From assembly GCA_023228425.1 (NCBI GenBank), contig JALOBE010000014.1, positions 1 through 61,861 of the forward strand: a stretch of 61,861 nt of DNA. Direction: 5' to 3'. Both the position numbers and the translations under genes were made by a program. The notes below the pieces were generated by a model that saw only the letters and a program-made list of their open reading frames with translations, made no database searches and had not been told where the DNA came from. Positions within the stretch are counted from its first letter, which is position 1. Every line of letters begins with the position of its first letter. This DNA comes from Syntrophales bacterium (lineage in GTDB: Bacteria > Desulfobacterota > Syntrophia > Syntrophales > UBA2210). This document shows, piece after piece, positions 7,886 through 17,123 of this stretch.

Positions 7886-9592
7886 ATGGAATATGTCGTT
7901 CTGGCCCGTTCATGCAGACCTCAGACCTTCAGCGAGGTTGTGGGCCAGGATCACGTGGTCAAGACCTTGCGCAACGCCATACGCATGGACAGAACGGCCC
8001 ATGCCTACCTGTTCAGCGGGCCCCGGGGAACGGGGAAAACCACGGTGGCCCGCATCATGGCAAAGGCCGTCAATTGCCGCGACCGGACCACAGAGGAACC
8101 ATGCTGCCTCTGTACGAGCTGCCTGGAAATACGGGACGGCATTTCCATCGATGTCCGCGAGATCGACGGCGCCTCGAACCGGGGTATCGACGAGATTCGT
8201 GAACTCAAGGAAAACATCAGGTTCGCGCCCGTTTCCTCCCCGCGCAAAATCTACATCATCGACGAAGTCCACATGCTCACCAAAGAGGCCTTCAACGCGC
8301 TCCTGAAAACCCTGGAAGAGCCGCCTGCCCATGTCATGTTCATGTTCGCCACTACAGAGCTCTTCAGAGTCCCCGCCACCATACTCTCCCGGTGTCAACA
8401 CTTCGACTTCAGAAGGATATCCACGGGGATGATCCAGAAAAACCTCTCCTCCATAGCCACCGGGGAAGGAGTCGCCATCAGTGACCGCGGCCTCGCCTGG
8501 ATCGCCCGGGGAGGCGAGGGGAGCCTCAGGGATGCCCAGAGCCTCTTTGACCAGGTCATATCCTACGCCGGAAAGACCATTGACGACTCCGACATCGAAA
8601 GCATCCTGGGCATAACGGGACGGCGGTACGCGGCCCGACTGTCCCGGGCCGTGCTGGAAAAAAATGCGGGACAATGTCTTGAAATAATTGATGAATTATA
8701 CTACGCGGGTGAAGATATCCGACAGTTCTACGAAGCCTTCACCCGGCACATGATGGGAATCCTCACGGCCCACCTTTCGAAGGACACCGAACTGCTCGCC
8801 GACTTCACCGGAGAGGAGCGGGAAGAACTGAGAAACCAGGCCGGCATGGCATCCGAAAAAACGCTTGAACGGCTCCTGGACATACTCCTGGCCGGTGACG
8901 AAGACACGCGGAGATCGTCGAATCCCCGGATCGTCTTCGAGTATCTCCTGGTAAAAATGGCTATTCTGGAGCCGGTCATTCCCGTTGATGACATGATCGA
9001 TCGCCTGGAGGGCCTTGAAGCACGTATCGTATCGGGCGGGAGCCGGGACACGGTGAAAGCGGGGGATGATCGGAAGGCGGCGAAATCGGTGCGAGCCATG
9101 GAGGATCGGGAGGGAGACATCGCCGAGGCACCACCGGCGCCCCGGGAGGGATACCTTCCGGACGAAACGTATCAGCCGCCACGGTTCGAGCCGGGAGACG
9201 ATCTGTGGGTTTCCTTCAAGGAACGGCTGAGACAGGAAAATCCCATCGTGTACTCCAAGCTGTCCGCCGGCGAACATCTGGCTACGGAGGGCGACATCCT
9301 CAGAGTCGGCTTTCCCCCGGGCTTCCTCTTTCTTGACCACCTGCGGGAACCTGAATCGGAACAGCTCATGAACCGCCTGGCCACACAGTGCGCCGGTCGC
9401 CCGATGATCATCCGCGTAGAGGAGACGGACAAAGGGGGAAGTGAAAACGGGTCCGCGGGAACCCGGAAAACGAAGAGATCCGTGGATCAGTTGAAAAGCG
9501 AGGCCCTGCGGCATCCTATGGTTCAGAAGGTCATGGATGTCTTCGAGGGCGCCGAGATACGGGATGTAAAGATAGTCGACGGAAGTTCATGA
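7886..9592 (+). CDS. dnaX: DNA polymerase III subunits gamma/tau
   Basis: Clamp-loader ATPase (568 residues) of the replicative polymerase. Walker A GPRGTGKTT (45-53), a zinc module with C64, C73/C74, C76 and C79, and Walker B IIDEVH (D126, E127) are followed by the sensor region MFATTE and SRCQHFDFRR. After about residue 370 there is a charged linker and then a C-terminal domain (from about 440) that fits tau. The ATG at 7886 follows GGGGGAG, nine bases upstream, and lies 51 bp after the SRP RNA. First of a dnaX-ebfC-recR operon. Confidence 0.96.
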   Translation: MEYVVLARSCRPQTFSEVVGQDHVVKTLRNAIRMDRTAHAYLFSGPRGTGKTTVARIMAKAVNCRDRTTEEPCCLCTSCLEIRDGISIDVREIDGASNRGIDEIRELKENIRFAPVSSPRKIYIIDEVHMLTKEAFNALLKTLEEPPAHVMFMFATTELFRVPATILSRCQHFDFRRISTGMIQKNLSSIATGEGVAISDRGLAWIARGGEGSLRDAQSLFDQVISYAGKTIDDSDIESILGITGRRYAARLSRAVLEKNAGQCLEIIDELYYAGEDIRQFYEAFTRHMMGILTAHLSKDTELLADFTGEEREELRNQAGMASEKTLERLLDILLAGDEDTRRSSNPRIVFEYLLVKMAILEPVIPVDDMIDRLEGLEARIVSGGSRDTVKAGDDRKAAKSVRAMEDREGDIAEAPPAPREGYLPDETYQPPRFEPGDDLWVSFKERLRQENPIVYSKLSAGEHLATEGDILRVGFPPGFLFLDHLREPESEQLMNRLATQCAGRPMIIRVEETDKGGSENGSAGTRKTKRSVDQLKSEALRHPMVQKVMDVFEGAEIRDVKIVDGSS

Positions 9593-9607
9593 CAAGGAGG
9601 CAGACAG

Positions 9608-9922
9608 GTGGCGCAGAATTTCGGAAAATTGATGAAACAGGCTCAGCAGATGCAGGCGAAAATGTTGCAGCTGCAGGAAGAGCTGGGTGAAAAGACCGTG
9701 GAGGCTTCCGCCGGCGGAGGCATGGTGACTGCCGTGGTGAATGGAAAATATGAACTTGTGGCGCTTGCAATAGAACGGAGCGTGGTTGATCCCGAGGATG
9801 TGGAGATGCTCCAGGACCTCGTCGTGGCGGCCGTCAATGAAGGCATCCGCAAGGCCCAGGAGATGACCCAGGAGGAGATGGCCAGGATCACGGGTGGAAT
9901 GAACATCCCCGGGTTGACCTGA
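9608..9922 (+). CDS. ebfC: YbaB/EbfC nucleoid-associated protein
   Basis: A 104-residue DNA-binding protein of the YbaB/EbfC family, which forms a tweezer-like dimer. It starts at GTG 9608 after AAGGAGG. The N-terminal helix FGKLMKQAQQMQAKMLQLQEEL (split by its Q/M repeats) and the following EASAGGGMVTAVVNGK are the family signature. Located between dnaX and recR, the standard genomic context. Confidence 0.94.
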   Translation: MAQNFGKLMKQAQQMQAKMLQLQEELGEKTVEASAGGGMVTAVVNGKYELVALAIERSVVDPEDVEMLQDLVVAAVNEGIRKAQEMTQEEMARITGGMNIPGLT

Positions 9923-9972
9923 GCGAAACGCCGTTTCCACGGTAAGGCACGGCGCGAGAAAGAAGGTGCACT

Positions 9973-10575
9973 ATGGCGGGATACCCCCTGCCGATCAGGG
10001 TTCTCATAGAGGAATTGAGCCGGTTTCCGGGAATAGGGGAAAAAACTGCGGCGCGGCTGGCGGCCTATGTGCTGCAGGCGTCGACAGACGATATGGAGCG
10101 CCTGGCCGACAGTATCCTGGAAGTGAAGAAGAAAATCAGGATCTGCTCCATTTGTTTCAATCTGGCGGAGCGGGAACTCTGCGATGTGTGTAACGATGAA
10201 TCCCGGGACCGGGGAGTGATCTGCGTCGTCGAAGACACGGACACCCTGGTGGTCATAGAAGACAGCGGCGGGTTTTCAGGGACCTACCACGTCCTTCATG
10301 GAGTTCTCTCTCCCGCCGAGGGGATCGGTCCCGAGCAGCTTCGTCTGGACGACCTGGTCAGACGCGTCACCACCGACGGCGTCGTTCGGGAAGTGTTCGT
10401 GGCCACCAACCCCAGTGTCCAGGGAGAAACAACGGCCCTTCTCATCAAGCGGCTCCTGGAAGACACGCCGGTAATGGTCACCAGGATCGCCCTCGGCGTT
10501 CCCCTGGGAGGAAGCCTCAAGTACGTCGACCGGATGACCATGGCCAAGGCCATAGAATTCAGGCGGGGAGTATAG
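9973..10575 (+). CDS. recR: Recombination mediator RecR
   Basis: RecR (200 residues) acts with RecO/RecF to load RecA on gapped DNA. Visible parts are the N-terminal helix-hairpin-helix LSRFPGIGEKTA, a four-cysteine zinc finger (C58, C61, C70, C73), a Toprim domain beginning ICVVEDTDTLVVIE, and the C-terminal ALGVPLGGSLKYVDRMT block. Length and order are normal. It is the third gene of dnaX-ebfC-recR and is followed eight bases later by the fumarase alpha gene. Confidence 0.96.
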   Translation: MAGYPLPIRVLIEELSRFPGIGEKTAARLAAYVLQASTDDMERLADSILEVKKKIRICSICFNLAERELCDVCNDESRDRGVICVVEDTDTLVVIEDSGGFSGTYHVLHGVLSPAEGIGPEQLRLDDLVRRVTTDGVVREVFVATNPSVQGETTALLIKRLLEDTPVMVTRIALGVPLGGSLKYVDRMTMAKAIEFRRGV

Positions 10576-10583
10576 GAAGGCCG

Positions 10584-11435
10584 ATGGGGACTGTCAGGAC
10601 CATACAGGCCGCGGAGATCACCGAAGCCGTCCGTGATCTTTTCATACGGGCAAACAGCGATCTCGGCGACGATGTGCTCGATGCCCTGAAACAGGCGCTT
10701 CTGCGTGAGGACTCGCGGCTCGCGCGCTCCGCCCTGGTGACCATAATAGAAAACATTACCGTGGCCCGGGAAGAATCCCTGCCCCTTTGTCAGGACACGG
10801 GGCTTGCCGTCATATTCGCCGAGGTGGGCCAGGACATCCATGTCGGAGGAGGGGATTTCAACGAAGCGCTCCAGGAGGGCGTACGACGGGCCTATACTGA
10901 GGGATACCTGAGAAAGTCCCTGTGCGATCCTCTGACGAGGCAGAACACGGGTGACAACACCCCCGCCGTAATACACACCGAAATCGTTCCGGGCGACCGG
11001 ATACGCATCACCGCCATGCCCAAAGGCGGAGGCAGTGAAAACATGAGCGTCGCCCGCATGCTTGTTCCTTCGGCGGGGCTGGAAGGTATAAAACAACTGG
11101 TTATTGAGACAGTCCGTCAGGCGGGCCCCAATGCCTGCCCGCCCGTTACCGTCGGCGTGGGAATCGGGGGATCCCTGGAAAAGTCGGCCATCCTGGCGAA
11201 AAAAGCCTTGATGCGGCCGCTCGATCCCGACGGCGGGGGGGAGGAGCGGCTTCGTCTGCTGGAACGGGACATTCTCGACGGTATCAACAACCTTGGAATC
11301 GGGCCCCAGGGCTACGGCGGCACCGTGACCGCCCTGGCGGTTCATGTGGAGATGTCGCCCTGTCACATATCGAGCCTCCCCGTGACGGTAAACCTGCAGT
11401 GCCACGCGTCACGGCACCGGGACATAATCTTGTGA
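10584..11435 (+). CDS. Class I fumarate hydratase (or tartrate dehydratase-like), alpha subunit
   Basis: N-terminal half of a split, [4Fe-4S]-dependent class I hydro-lyase (283 residues), interconverting fumarate and malate. Candidate cluster cysteines are in LPLCQDTGLA and near GPNACPPVTVGVGIGGS; QNTGDNTPA and MPKGGGSENMS are family signatures. It overlaps the beta subunit by GTGA, so the subunits are coupled. Split fumarases and L-tartrate dehydratases cannot be told apart safely by eye; fumarase is favoured in an anaerobe with this central metabolism. The third cluster ligand is probably the C-terminal NLQCHASR cysteine. Confidence 0.88.
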   Translation: MGTVRTIQAAEITEAVRDLFIRANSDLGDDVLDALKQALLREDSRLARSALVTIIENITVAREESLPLCQDTGLAVIFAEVGQDIHVGGGDFNEALQEGVRRAYTEGYLRKSLCDPLTRQNTGDNTPAVIHTEIVPGDRIRITAMPKGGGSENMSVARMLVPSAGLEGIKQLVIETVRQAGPNACPPVTVGVGIGGSLEKSAILAKKALMRPLDPDGGGEERLRLLERDILDGINNLGIGPQGYGGTVTALAVHVEMSPCHISSLPVTVNLQCHASRHRDIIL

Positions 11436-11974
11436 GCAAAGTCATCGTCGCCGATACCCCCTTCACCGAGAAGGTGCGTCGAAGCCTCAGGATCGGGGAC
11501 CGGGTTCTGTACACAGGATCCATGGTCACCGCCCGGGATGTGGCCCACCGGAGGCTCTGCGAGGCATTGGGAGAGGGCCGTGAACTCCCCGTCAATCTTG
11601 AAGAAGCGGTTGTTTTTTACGCGGCGCCGGCACCGACGCCGCCCGGACGGATCATCGGCTCCATCGGCCCCACCACAAGCGGACGCATGGACCGGTACAC
11701 GCCCTTTTTCATCGAAAGAGGTCTTCGAGTCATGATCGGGAAGGGAAAGCGGTCTCCCGAGGTCCGTGACGCCATCGTACGGTATGGAGCCGTCTATTTC
11801 GGGGCCCCCGGCGGTACGGCGGCCCTGCTGGCACGAACCGTACGCTCCGTGAGAACGATCGCCTATGAAGACCTCGGCCCCGAAGCCATCATAGAACTCA
11901 CCGTCGTCGATTTCCCGCTCCTGGTTATTAACGACTGCCACGGCGGCGACCTTTACGAGCGGGCATCCCGCTGA
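11432..11974 (+). CDS. Class I fumarate hydratase (or tartrate dehydratase-like), beta subunit
   Basis: C-terminal half of the split hydro-lyase (180 residues). The conserved swivelling-domain blocks are RIGDRVLYTGSMVTARD, GSIGPTTSGRMDRYTP and GKGKRSP, then YFGAPGGTAALLA and AYEDLGPEAI. The start is the GTG at 11432 overlapping the alpha stop codon; an upstream GTG at 11399 would only add residues inside the alpha gene. An unstable inverted repeat (CCTGAA/TTCAGG) follows the stop but without a T-run. Confidence 0.88.
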   Translation: MSKVIVADTPFTEKVRRSLRIGDRVLYTGSMVTARDVAHRRLCEALGEGRELPVNLEEAVVFYAAPAPTPPGRIIGSIGPTTSGRMDRYTPFFIERGLRVMIGKGKRSPEVRDAIVRYGAVYFGAPGGTAALLARTVRSVRTIAYEDLGPEAIIELTVVDFPLLVINDCHGGDLYERASR

Positions 11975-12043
11975 AACCGCCTGAATACGGGCCTTCAGGG
12001 CTGTATGGCGGCCCGGCCGACGTATTTACCGGGAAAAGTTTTG

Positions 12044-12072
12044 TTGACACCACCGCGGATATTATTTATAGG
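12044..12072 (+). promoter_or_regulatory. Sigma-70-type promoter of the 2-oxoacid oxidoreductase operon
   Basis: A consensus TTGACA at 12044-12049, a 17-base spacer and TATAGG at 12067-12072. It lies about 35 bases upstream of the first operon gene, in an AT-rich patch that stands out from the GC-rich surroundings. Predicted only. Confidence 0.6.
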
Positions 12073-12106
12073 GCTTTCTTTAATAAAACGCAGGGAGATG
12101 TGCTGT

Positions 12107-12661
12107 ATGGTTGAAATACGGTGGCACGGACGGGGCGGCCAGGGAGCGGTGACATCCGTTGAGATGTTCGCGTTGGCCGCTATAGAGGAGGGCAAATTCG
12201 CCCAGGGATTTCCAAGCTTCGGCCCTGAACGCCGGGGAGCTCCCGTGGCGGCCTTCAATCGGGTGGACACGAAACGAATCAAGGTGCGGTCCGGTATTTA
12301 TCAGCCTGACGTAGTGGTGGTACTCGACCCCAGTCTTATGGGAACGGTCAACGTTATCGACGGACTCAAAGAAGATGGAATCCTTATTGTCAATACGGCC
12401 GACAGCCCCGATGGAATCAGAAAACGGACGGGCTTCAAGGGCACCATCGCCACGGTAGATGCCGGCCACATTGCCCGGGAAGAGCTGGGCGTTCCGATTA
12501 CCAACACGACCATGCTGGGTGCCCTCATGCGTGCCACGAACCTTGTGAAAATGGAGTCGGCTGAAGAACCTCTGAAGGAACGCTTCGGGCGGCTGGCTCC
12601 GCGAAACGTGAAAGCCATGGCGAGGGCATACAAAGAATTGAAGATATCGAAAGCAGCCTAA
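12107..12661 (+). CDS. porC: 2-Oxoacid:ferredoxin oxidoreductase (pyruvate synthase type), gamma subunit
   Basis: Gamma subunit (184 residues) of a four-subunit 2-oxoacid:acceptor oxidoreductase. The family start VEIRWHGRGGQGAVTS is present, then GFPSFGPERRGAPVAAFNR and the MLGA block. The complex decarboxylates a 2-oxoacid with CoA to an acyl-CoA and reduces ferredoxin. Starts at ATG 12107, nine bases after AGGGAG. First gene of an operon in order gamma-delta-alpha-beta, then two electron-transfer genes. Pyruvate is the favoured substrate from resemblance to Por proteins; branched-chain or aryl 2-oxoacids are not excluded. Confidence 0.88.
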   Translation: MVEIRWHGRGGQGAVTSVEMFALAAIEEGKFAQGFPSFGPERRGAPVAAFNRVDTKRIKVRSGIYQPDVVVVLDPSLMGTVNVIDGLKEDGILIVNTADSPDGIRKRTGFKGTIATVDAGHIAREELGVPITNTTMLGALMRATNLVKMESAEEPLKERFGRLAPRNVKAMARAYKELKISKAA

Positions 12662-12685
12662 ACGATCAACTGAAGGTGGAATCCC

Positions 12686-12982
12686 ATGAAAGAGAAAAAA
12701 AAGTGGCCGGAAGACTGGCAGGATATCACTCCCGGCATGATGGTCTTCGAGCCGGGCAACGCCCGGCAGTATCACACCGGAGCATGGCGGGCGGATCGGC
12801 CGATCTTTGACGAGAGTAAGTGCATACGGTGCGGCGTCTGCTACATCTACTGTCCCGAGGGATGCGTTTACCAGAAGGCGGACGGATACTTCGAGGCTGA
12901 TCTCGACTACTGCAAGGGCTGCGGAATCTGTGCCCATGAATGCTGGCCCCGGGCAATCACAATGGTCGAGGAGGAGGTGTAG
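12686..12982 (+). CDS. porD: 2-Oxoacid:ferredoxin oxidoreductase, delta (ferredoxin) subunit
   Basis: A 98-residue ferredoxin-like subunit carrying two [4Fe-4S] clusters: CIRCGVCYIYCPEG and CKGCGICAHECWP, both CxxCxxCxxxC with the last Cys followed by P or W-P. The N-terminal 50 residues (WPEDWQDITPGM, then NARQYHTGAW) match the PorD extension that docks to the other subunits. It passes electrons from the TPP site to external carriers. Three bases separate it from the alpha gene. Confidence 0.9.
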   Translation: MKEKKKWPEDWQDITPGMMVFEPGNARQYHTGAWRADRPIFDESKCIRCGVCYIYCPEGCVYQKADGYFEADLDYCKGCGICAHECWPRAITMVEEEV

Positions 12983-12985
12983 CCC

Positions 12986-14164
12986 ATGTCGAAACGAATT
13001 GGAATGGAAATAGCCATAGCCGCCGCCGAGGCCGTCGCGCTCTGCCGTCCCGAAGTCATCGCGGCCTATCCCATCACGCCCAACACGCACATACCGGAGC
13101 ATCTTTCCGACATTGTCGCCGCCGGGAGGCTTGACTCGGAATTCATCTGTGTCGAGTCGGAGCACTCGGCCCTGAGTGCCTGTTGCGGCGCCTCGGGTGC
13201 AGGTGCCAGGACCTTTACGGCCACCAGTTCCCAAGGTCTTGCCTATATGTCGGAAATTGTACCCATCGTTCCGGCCATGCGGCTTCCCGTAGTGATGATC
13301 ATCGGAAACCGCGCCCTTTCGGGACCGCTCAACATCTGGAACGATCTGAGCGATATCATGTACCAGCGCGATGCCGGGTGGATATCCTTTTTCGCCAACA
13401 ACGGCCAGGAAGTGATCGACATGGCCATACAATCCTTCAAGATCGCCGAACACAAAGATGTCATGCTCCCGGTGAACCTCAATCTGGACGGGTTCCAGCT
13501 CACCCATGTGGTGGAACCCATGGACATGCCCGACCAGGAAGAAGTGGACGCCTTTCTTCCCCCTTTCAAACCCATCGCGACGCTTCATCCCGACAAGTAC
13601 GTGTCCATGGGGAACCTCGGCTTGCCGGACATCTACAACGAAGCGGCCATGGTCAAGGACGTGTTGCTGAAGAACTCAAAGAAGGTCATTCTCGAGGTCT
13701 GGAAAGAGTGGAAGCAGACCTTCGGCCGCTCCTACGAACCCGTTGAGGGACACAAGGCCAGGGGCGCGGATATCCTGCTTCTTGCCATGGGCTCCATGGC
13801 AGAAACGGCAGAAGTGGCCGTGAACGAATTGAGGAACAAGGGTGTTTCCGTGGGTCTTCTCAACCTGCGTCTCTGGCGGCCCTTTCCTTTCGAGGAGTTG
13901 AGAAAGGCCGTCAAGGGATGCAAGGTACTCGTGGTGCTCGACCGGGCCGTGTCCTACGGTGGTCCGGGAGGTCCGGTTTTCGCGGAGATCCGGTCGGCCC
14001 TGTACGATCAGCCGGACAGGCCCTTCGTGATGAACCGGATTATCGGACTCGGCGGCAGAGACATGGCCGTTGCCGACTTCGTGGAGATCGTCGGGAAGGC
14101 CCGGAAGGCCCTGACGGCGAAACCCAGTAAAGACTACGAAATATACGGTGTGAGGGGATCATGA
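12986..14164 (+). CDS. porA: 2-Oxoacid:ferredoxin oxidoreductase, alpha subunit
   Basis: Alpha subunit (392 residues) with the pyrimidine-binding domain. Signatures include AYPITPNTHI near residue 25, VESEHSALSACCGASGAGA, FTATSSQGLAYM, and NRALSGPLNIWNDLSD; DGFQLTH follows. These match pyruvate:ferredoxin oxidoreductase alpha chains more than 2-oxoglutarate ones. The C-terminal domain (from about 230) contains the LGGRDM block. ATGA overlap with the beta gene implies coupled translation. Confidence 0.92.
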   Translation: MSKRIGMEIAIAAAEAVALCRPEVIAAYPITPNTHIPEHLSDIVAAGRLDSEFICVESEHSALSACCGASGAGARTFTATSSQGLAYMSEIVPIVPAMRLPVVMIIGNRALSGPLNIWNDLSDIMYQRDAGWISFFANNGQEVIDMAIQSFKIAEHKDVMLPVNLNLDGFQLTHVVEPMDMPDQEEVDAFLPPFKPIATLHPDKYVSMGNLGLPDIYNEAAMVKDVLLKNSKKVILEVWKEWKQTFGRSYEPVEGHKARGADILLLAMGSMAETAEVAVNELRNKGVSVGLLNLRLWRPFPFEELRKAVKGCKVLVVLDRAVSYGGPGGPVFAEIRSALYDQPDRPFVMNRIIGLGGRDMAVADFVEIVGKARKALTAKPSKDYEIYGVRGS

Positions 14165-15120
14165 ATATAGTCGAAAACTTTGATCTGTACGCCCCGAAGC
14201 TTACGGATAGAAAAGAGTATTTCAGTCAGGGACACCGCGCCTGCCAGGGATGTGGTGAAGCGCTGGCCATACGGCTCATGTGCAAGGCCCTGGGCAAGGA
14301 CACGATTATCGTCAACGCCACGGGATGCATGGAAGTCGTATCCTCCATGTATCCCACCAACGCCTGGCAGCTTCCCTGGATCCATGTCGCCTTTCCAAAC
14401 GCGGCATCGGTGGGAGCCGGCGTCGAGTCGGCCCTGAAAATTCTCCGGCGCAAGGGAAAGATCGCCGACCGGGACGTAAAGACCGTCTGCATCGGCGGTG
14501 ACGGCGGGACCTTCGATATCGGATTCCAGGCCCTCTCAGGCACCATGGAGCGGGGCCACGACGTTCTCTACGTCTGCCTTGACAACGAGGCCTACATGAA
14601 CACGGGTATTCAGAGATCCGGCGCGACGCCCTTCGGCGCGTCCACCACGACGGACCCGGCCGGGCCCGTCAGCATCGGCAAGAGCCAGTGGAAGAAAAAC
14701 ATCGCCGAAATCATGGTTGCCCACGACGTGTCGTACGTTGCCACAGCCTGCCATAGTTATCCCGTTGATTTTATGAATAAAGTTAAAAAAGCACGGGCGG
14801 TGAAGGGTCCCAGTTTCATTCACTGCCTGACCGTCTGTCCCACGGGATGGAGAACGCCTACATCGGAGTGCATCAAAATGGGACGGCTCATCGTTGAGAC
14901 GGGAGTATTCCCCCTCTACGAGGTGGAGGACGGCAAATATCGCATGACATACCGGCCGGAGCCTCTCAAGCCCGTCGAGTTATACATCAAGAAGCAGGGA
15001 CGGTTCCGGCATCTTACACCGGACAGGATCCAGACTATCCAGGAACGTGTCAATCTCGAGTACCGAAAGCTGATCGACAAGGTCGAAGGGCTTCATTCCT
15101 GGAAAGAACTCGCTGATTAA
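14161..15120 (+). CDS. porB: 2-Oxoacid:ferredoxin oxidoreductase, beta (TPP-binding) subunit
   Basis: Beta subunit (319 residues) binding thiamine diphosphate and one [4Fe-4S] cluster. The N-terminal CQGCGE pair, C in NATGCMEV and a later Cys (LTVCPTGW) are the expected cluster ligands. The TPP motif runs from GGDGGTFDIG to LDNEAYMNTGIQRS; the last part is typical of pyruvate synthase PorB. Position after alpha and before the flavoprotein fits an NAD(P)-linked multi-subunit enzyme. Confidence 0.92.
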   Translation: MNIVENFDLYAPKLTDRKEYFSQGHRACQGCGEALAIRLMCKALGKDTIIVNATGCMEVVSSMYPTNAWQLPWIHVAFPNAASVGAGVESALKILRRKGKIADRDVKTVCIGGDGGTFDIGFQALSGTMERGHDVLYVCLDNEAYMNTGIQRSGATPFGASTTTDPAGPVSIGKSQWKKNIAEIMVAHDVSYVATACHSYPVDFMNKVKKARAVKGPSFIHCLTVCPTGWRTPTSECIKMGRLIVETGVFPLYEVEDGKYRMTYRPEPLKPVELYIKKQGRFRHLTPDRIQTIQERVNLEYRKLIDKVEGLHSWKELAD

Positions 15121-15151
15121 TGACGAAGACAACTCATAAGGTGATTCAGGC

Positions 15152-17077
15152 ATGAAGAAAATAGCATTCAGTAGTTGGGACGGAAAAATAATAGACAACC
15201 GGAAGGGTCCTTCGTCAAAGGCGAAAGCGGTGGAGCCCCTGTTTCCCCGCCTGAGTTCGGGCGCTCCGGCATCGGCGATCATGGGCTGGAACGGCCTGGT
15301 CCTGGGAGACGCGGCGGCTGACGTACCCGCGCTTTCAATGGCCTATCTGAAGGAAGCCAGGAAAATTTCCTGCGGCGAGTGCTCCGTATGTATGCTGGGG
15401 ATAGACACGCTTCTGGACATGATGGATGACCTTGCGGCGGGAACGGCCGACAAAACCGTTCTCTCCGAAATGGAACATATCGCCCGACAGGCTGCGGCAA
15501 CCAGCAAGTGTGCCTTCGGCCGGACGGTCTTCACGCCCTTCACCGATGCCCTCAAGTATTTCAAGGCGGATTTTCAGGCGCTTGCAAAGGGAGACCGGAA
15601 GCTCAACGGCGGAGCCTACGGTGTGTCGGTAACGGCTCCCTGCATAGAAGCATGTCCCGCAGGACTGGACATCCCGGGATATATAGAACTGATCAGAAAC
15701 GGCCGTTTCGCCGAGTCCCTGGACCTCATCCGCGAGCGGTGCATCATGCCCGGAACAATCGGAAGGGCCTGCACCCACCCCTGCGAAGCGGCCTGCGTAC
15801 GCTGTGACCTGGATGAACCGCTTGCCATCAGGCTTCTCAAGCGGGCCGCCTCGGACCAGAAACCGGAAAGCGGTGCCACCTCACTGAAAGTCCCCGACCG
15901 GGAAAAAGAAGAGAACGTCGCCGTTATCGGTGCGGGACCCGCCGGCCTCGCCGCGGCCTATCATCTTCGACGCCGGGGCTACGGCGTCACCATCTTTGAA
16001 GCGCTCCCCCGGGCGGGCGGCATGGGCACCGCCGGCATACCCGAATACCGGGTTCCCTCCGGCGTGGTAAGCCACGAGGTCGATCTCATAAAGAGAACGG
16101 GAGTCAAGATCTACCTCAACACAAAAATCGAAAAACTGGATATGAAAGAGTTCCGGAAGAAGGGATTCAAGGCCGTGTTTGTCGCCGTGGGCGCCCACAA
16201 AGGCAATGCCATGGGCGTCGAGGGCGAAGACGAGAAATGTGAAGGACTCGTGGACGGTGTCGAATTCCTGCGGGAACTGAATCTCGGAAAAACTGTTGAG
16301 CCCCGCAAAAAAGTCGTCATTATCGGCGGGGGAAACGTTGCTCTCGACTGTGCCCGAAGCTGCAGGCGTCTCGGCTTTAGCAACGTGGAAATCATCTACC
16401 GGCGGACACGCAAGGAAATGCCCGCCGGCGTGGAAGAGGTCGAGGGAGCCCTCGAGGAGGGCGTGAAAATAACCTATCTGGCGGCCCCCGTCGCGATCAT
16501 CGCGGAGAAGGGTGTTTTCAAGGCCCTGGAATGCAGGAAAATGAAGCTGGGCGACCCCGACGAAAGCGGACGGCGGCGGCCCGTGCCCGTAAAGGGATCA
16601 GAATACCGGGTCAAGGCCGACATGGTCATATCCGCCATCGGTCAGAGCCCGGTCATTCCGGTGGTGGGCGGTTCGAAAAAACTCGACCTGACGAAATGGG
16701 GAACGATCGAGGCGGATCCGGTCACCTTTGAAACGTCGATACCCGGCGTTTTCGCCGGCGGCGACTGTGTTCTCGGTCCGGCAACGCTGATCGAAGCCCT
16801 GGACGCCGGTAACCGCGTGGCCGCGAGCATCGACGCGTGGCTGCAGGGAGAGCCGGCCCCCCGGGACGAGCTGTCCTTTGACGGCGTGGATTTCAAGAAA
16901 CGGCGGACAACGGGGTTCGTCGCCCCGGAGCCCGCCGGACCGGTGGTCCACCTGGACGCGGAAGAACGCGTCGGCGGTTTCGAGGAAGTCGAAGGAGGCT
17001 ACAGTGCCGTCCAGGCCATGGCCGAAGCGAAACGCTGCCTGAGATGCTACCGGGTCGTTGTCTGGAGCCGGGCATAG
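15152..17077 (+). CDS. GltD-like NAD(P)-dependent flavoprotein with N-terminal NuoF-like Fe-S domain
   Basis: A 641-residue electron-transfer flavoprotein. The N-terminal 140 residues carry SCGECSVCMLG plus a later SKCAFG, a pattern like the C-terminal [4Fe-4S] domain of NuoF/HydB. Residues about 165-235 are the GltD-type Fe-S domain (APCIEACPAG, CTHPCEAACVRC). The rest is the FAD and NAD(P) Rossmann pair: IGAGPAGLAAAYHL near 260 and IIGGGNVALDCAR near 390, ending GVFAGGDCVLGPATLIEAL. It probably links the Por complex to NAD(P)H, as GltD-like subunits do in phenylglyoxylate:NAD oxidoreductase and in benzoate-pathway ferredoxin oxidoreductases (inferred by analogy). Confidence 0.87.
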   Translation: MKKIAFSSWDGKIIDNRKGPSSKAKAVEPLFPRLSSGAPASAIMGWNGLVLGDAAADVPALSMAYLKEARKISCGECSVCMLGIDTLLDMMDDLAAGTADKTVLSEMEHIARQAAATSKCAFGRTVFTPFTDALKYFKADFQALAKGDRKLNGGAYGVSVTAPCIEACPAGLDIPGYIELIRNGRFAESLDLIRERCIMPGTIGRACTHPCEAACVRCDLDEPLAIRLLKRAASDQKPESGATSLKVPDREKEENVAVIGAGPAGLAAAYHLRRRGYGVTIFEALPRAGGMGTAGIPEYRVPSGVVSHEVDLIKRTGVKIYLNTKIEKLDMKEFRKKGFKAVFVAVGAHKGNAMGVEGEDEKCEGLVDGVEFLRELNLGKTVEPRKKVVIIGGGNVALDCARSCRRLGFSNVEIIYRRTRKEMPAGVEEVEGALEEGVKITYLAAPVAIIAEKGVFKALECRKMKLGDPDESGRRRPVPVKGSEYRVKADMVISAIGQSPVIPVVGGSKKLDLTKWGTIEADPVTFETSIPGVFAGGDCVLGPATLIEALDAGNRVAASIDAWLQGEPAPRDELSFDGVDFKKRRTTGFVAPEPAGPVVHLDAEERVGGFEEVEGGYSAVQAMAEAKRCLRCYRVVVWSRA

Positions 17078-17123
17078 CACGAACGTACACGAACCATGAT
17101 TTTATGAAAAGAAGGGGAAAAGA

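Noticed and set aside
8650..8680. A run of seven A in dnaX as a programmed frameshift site making gamma
   Set aside because: It lies near codon 257, inside the ATPase domain and well before the expected position for gamma, and has no convincing downstream stimulatory structure.
12080..13588. A 502-codon open frame on the - strand opposite porC, porD and porA
   Set aside because: It is a mirror of well-supported oxidoreductase genes with conserved motifs; GC-rich codons leave the opposite frame open.
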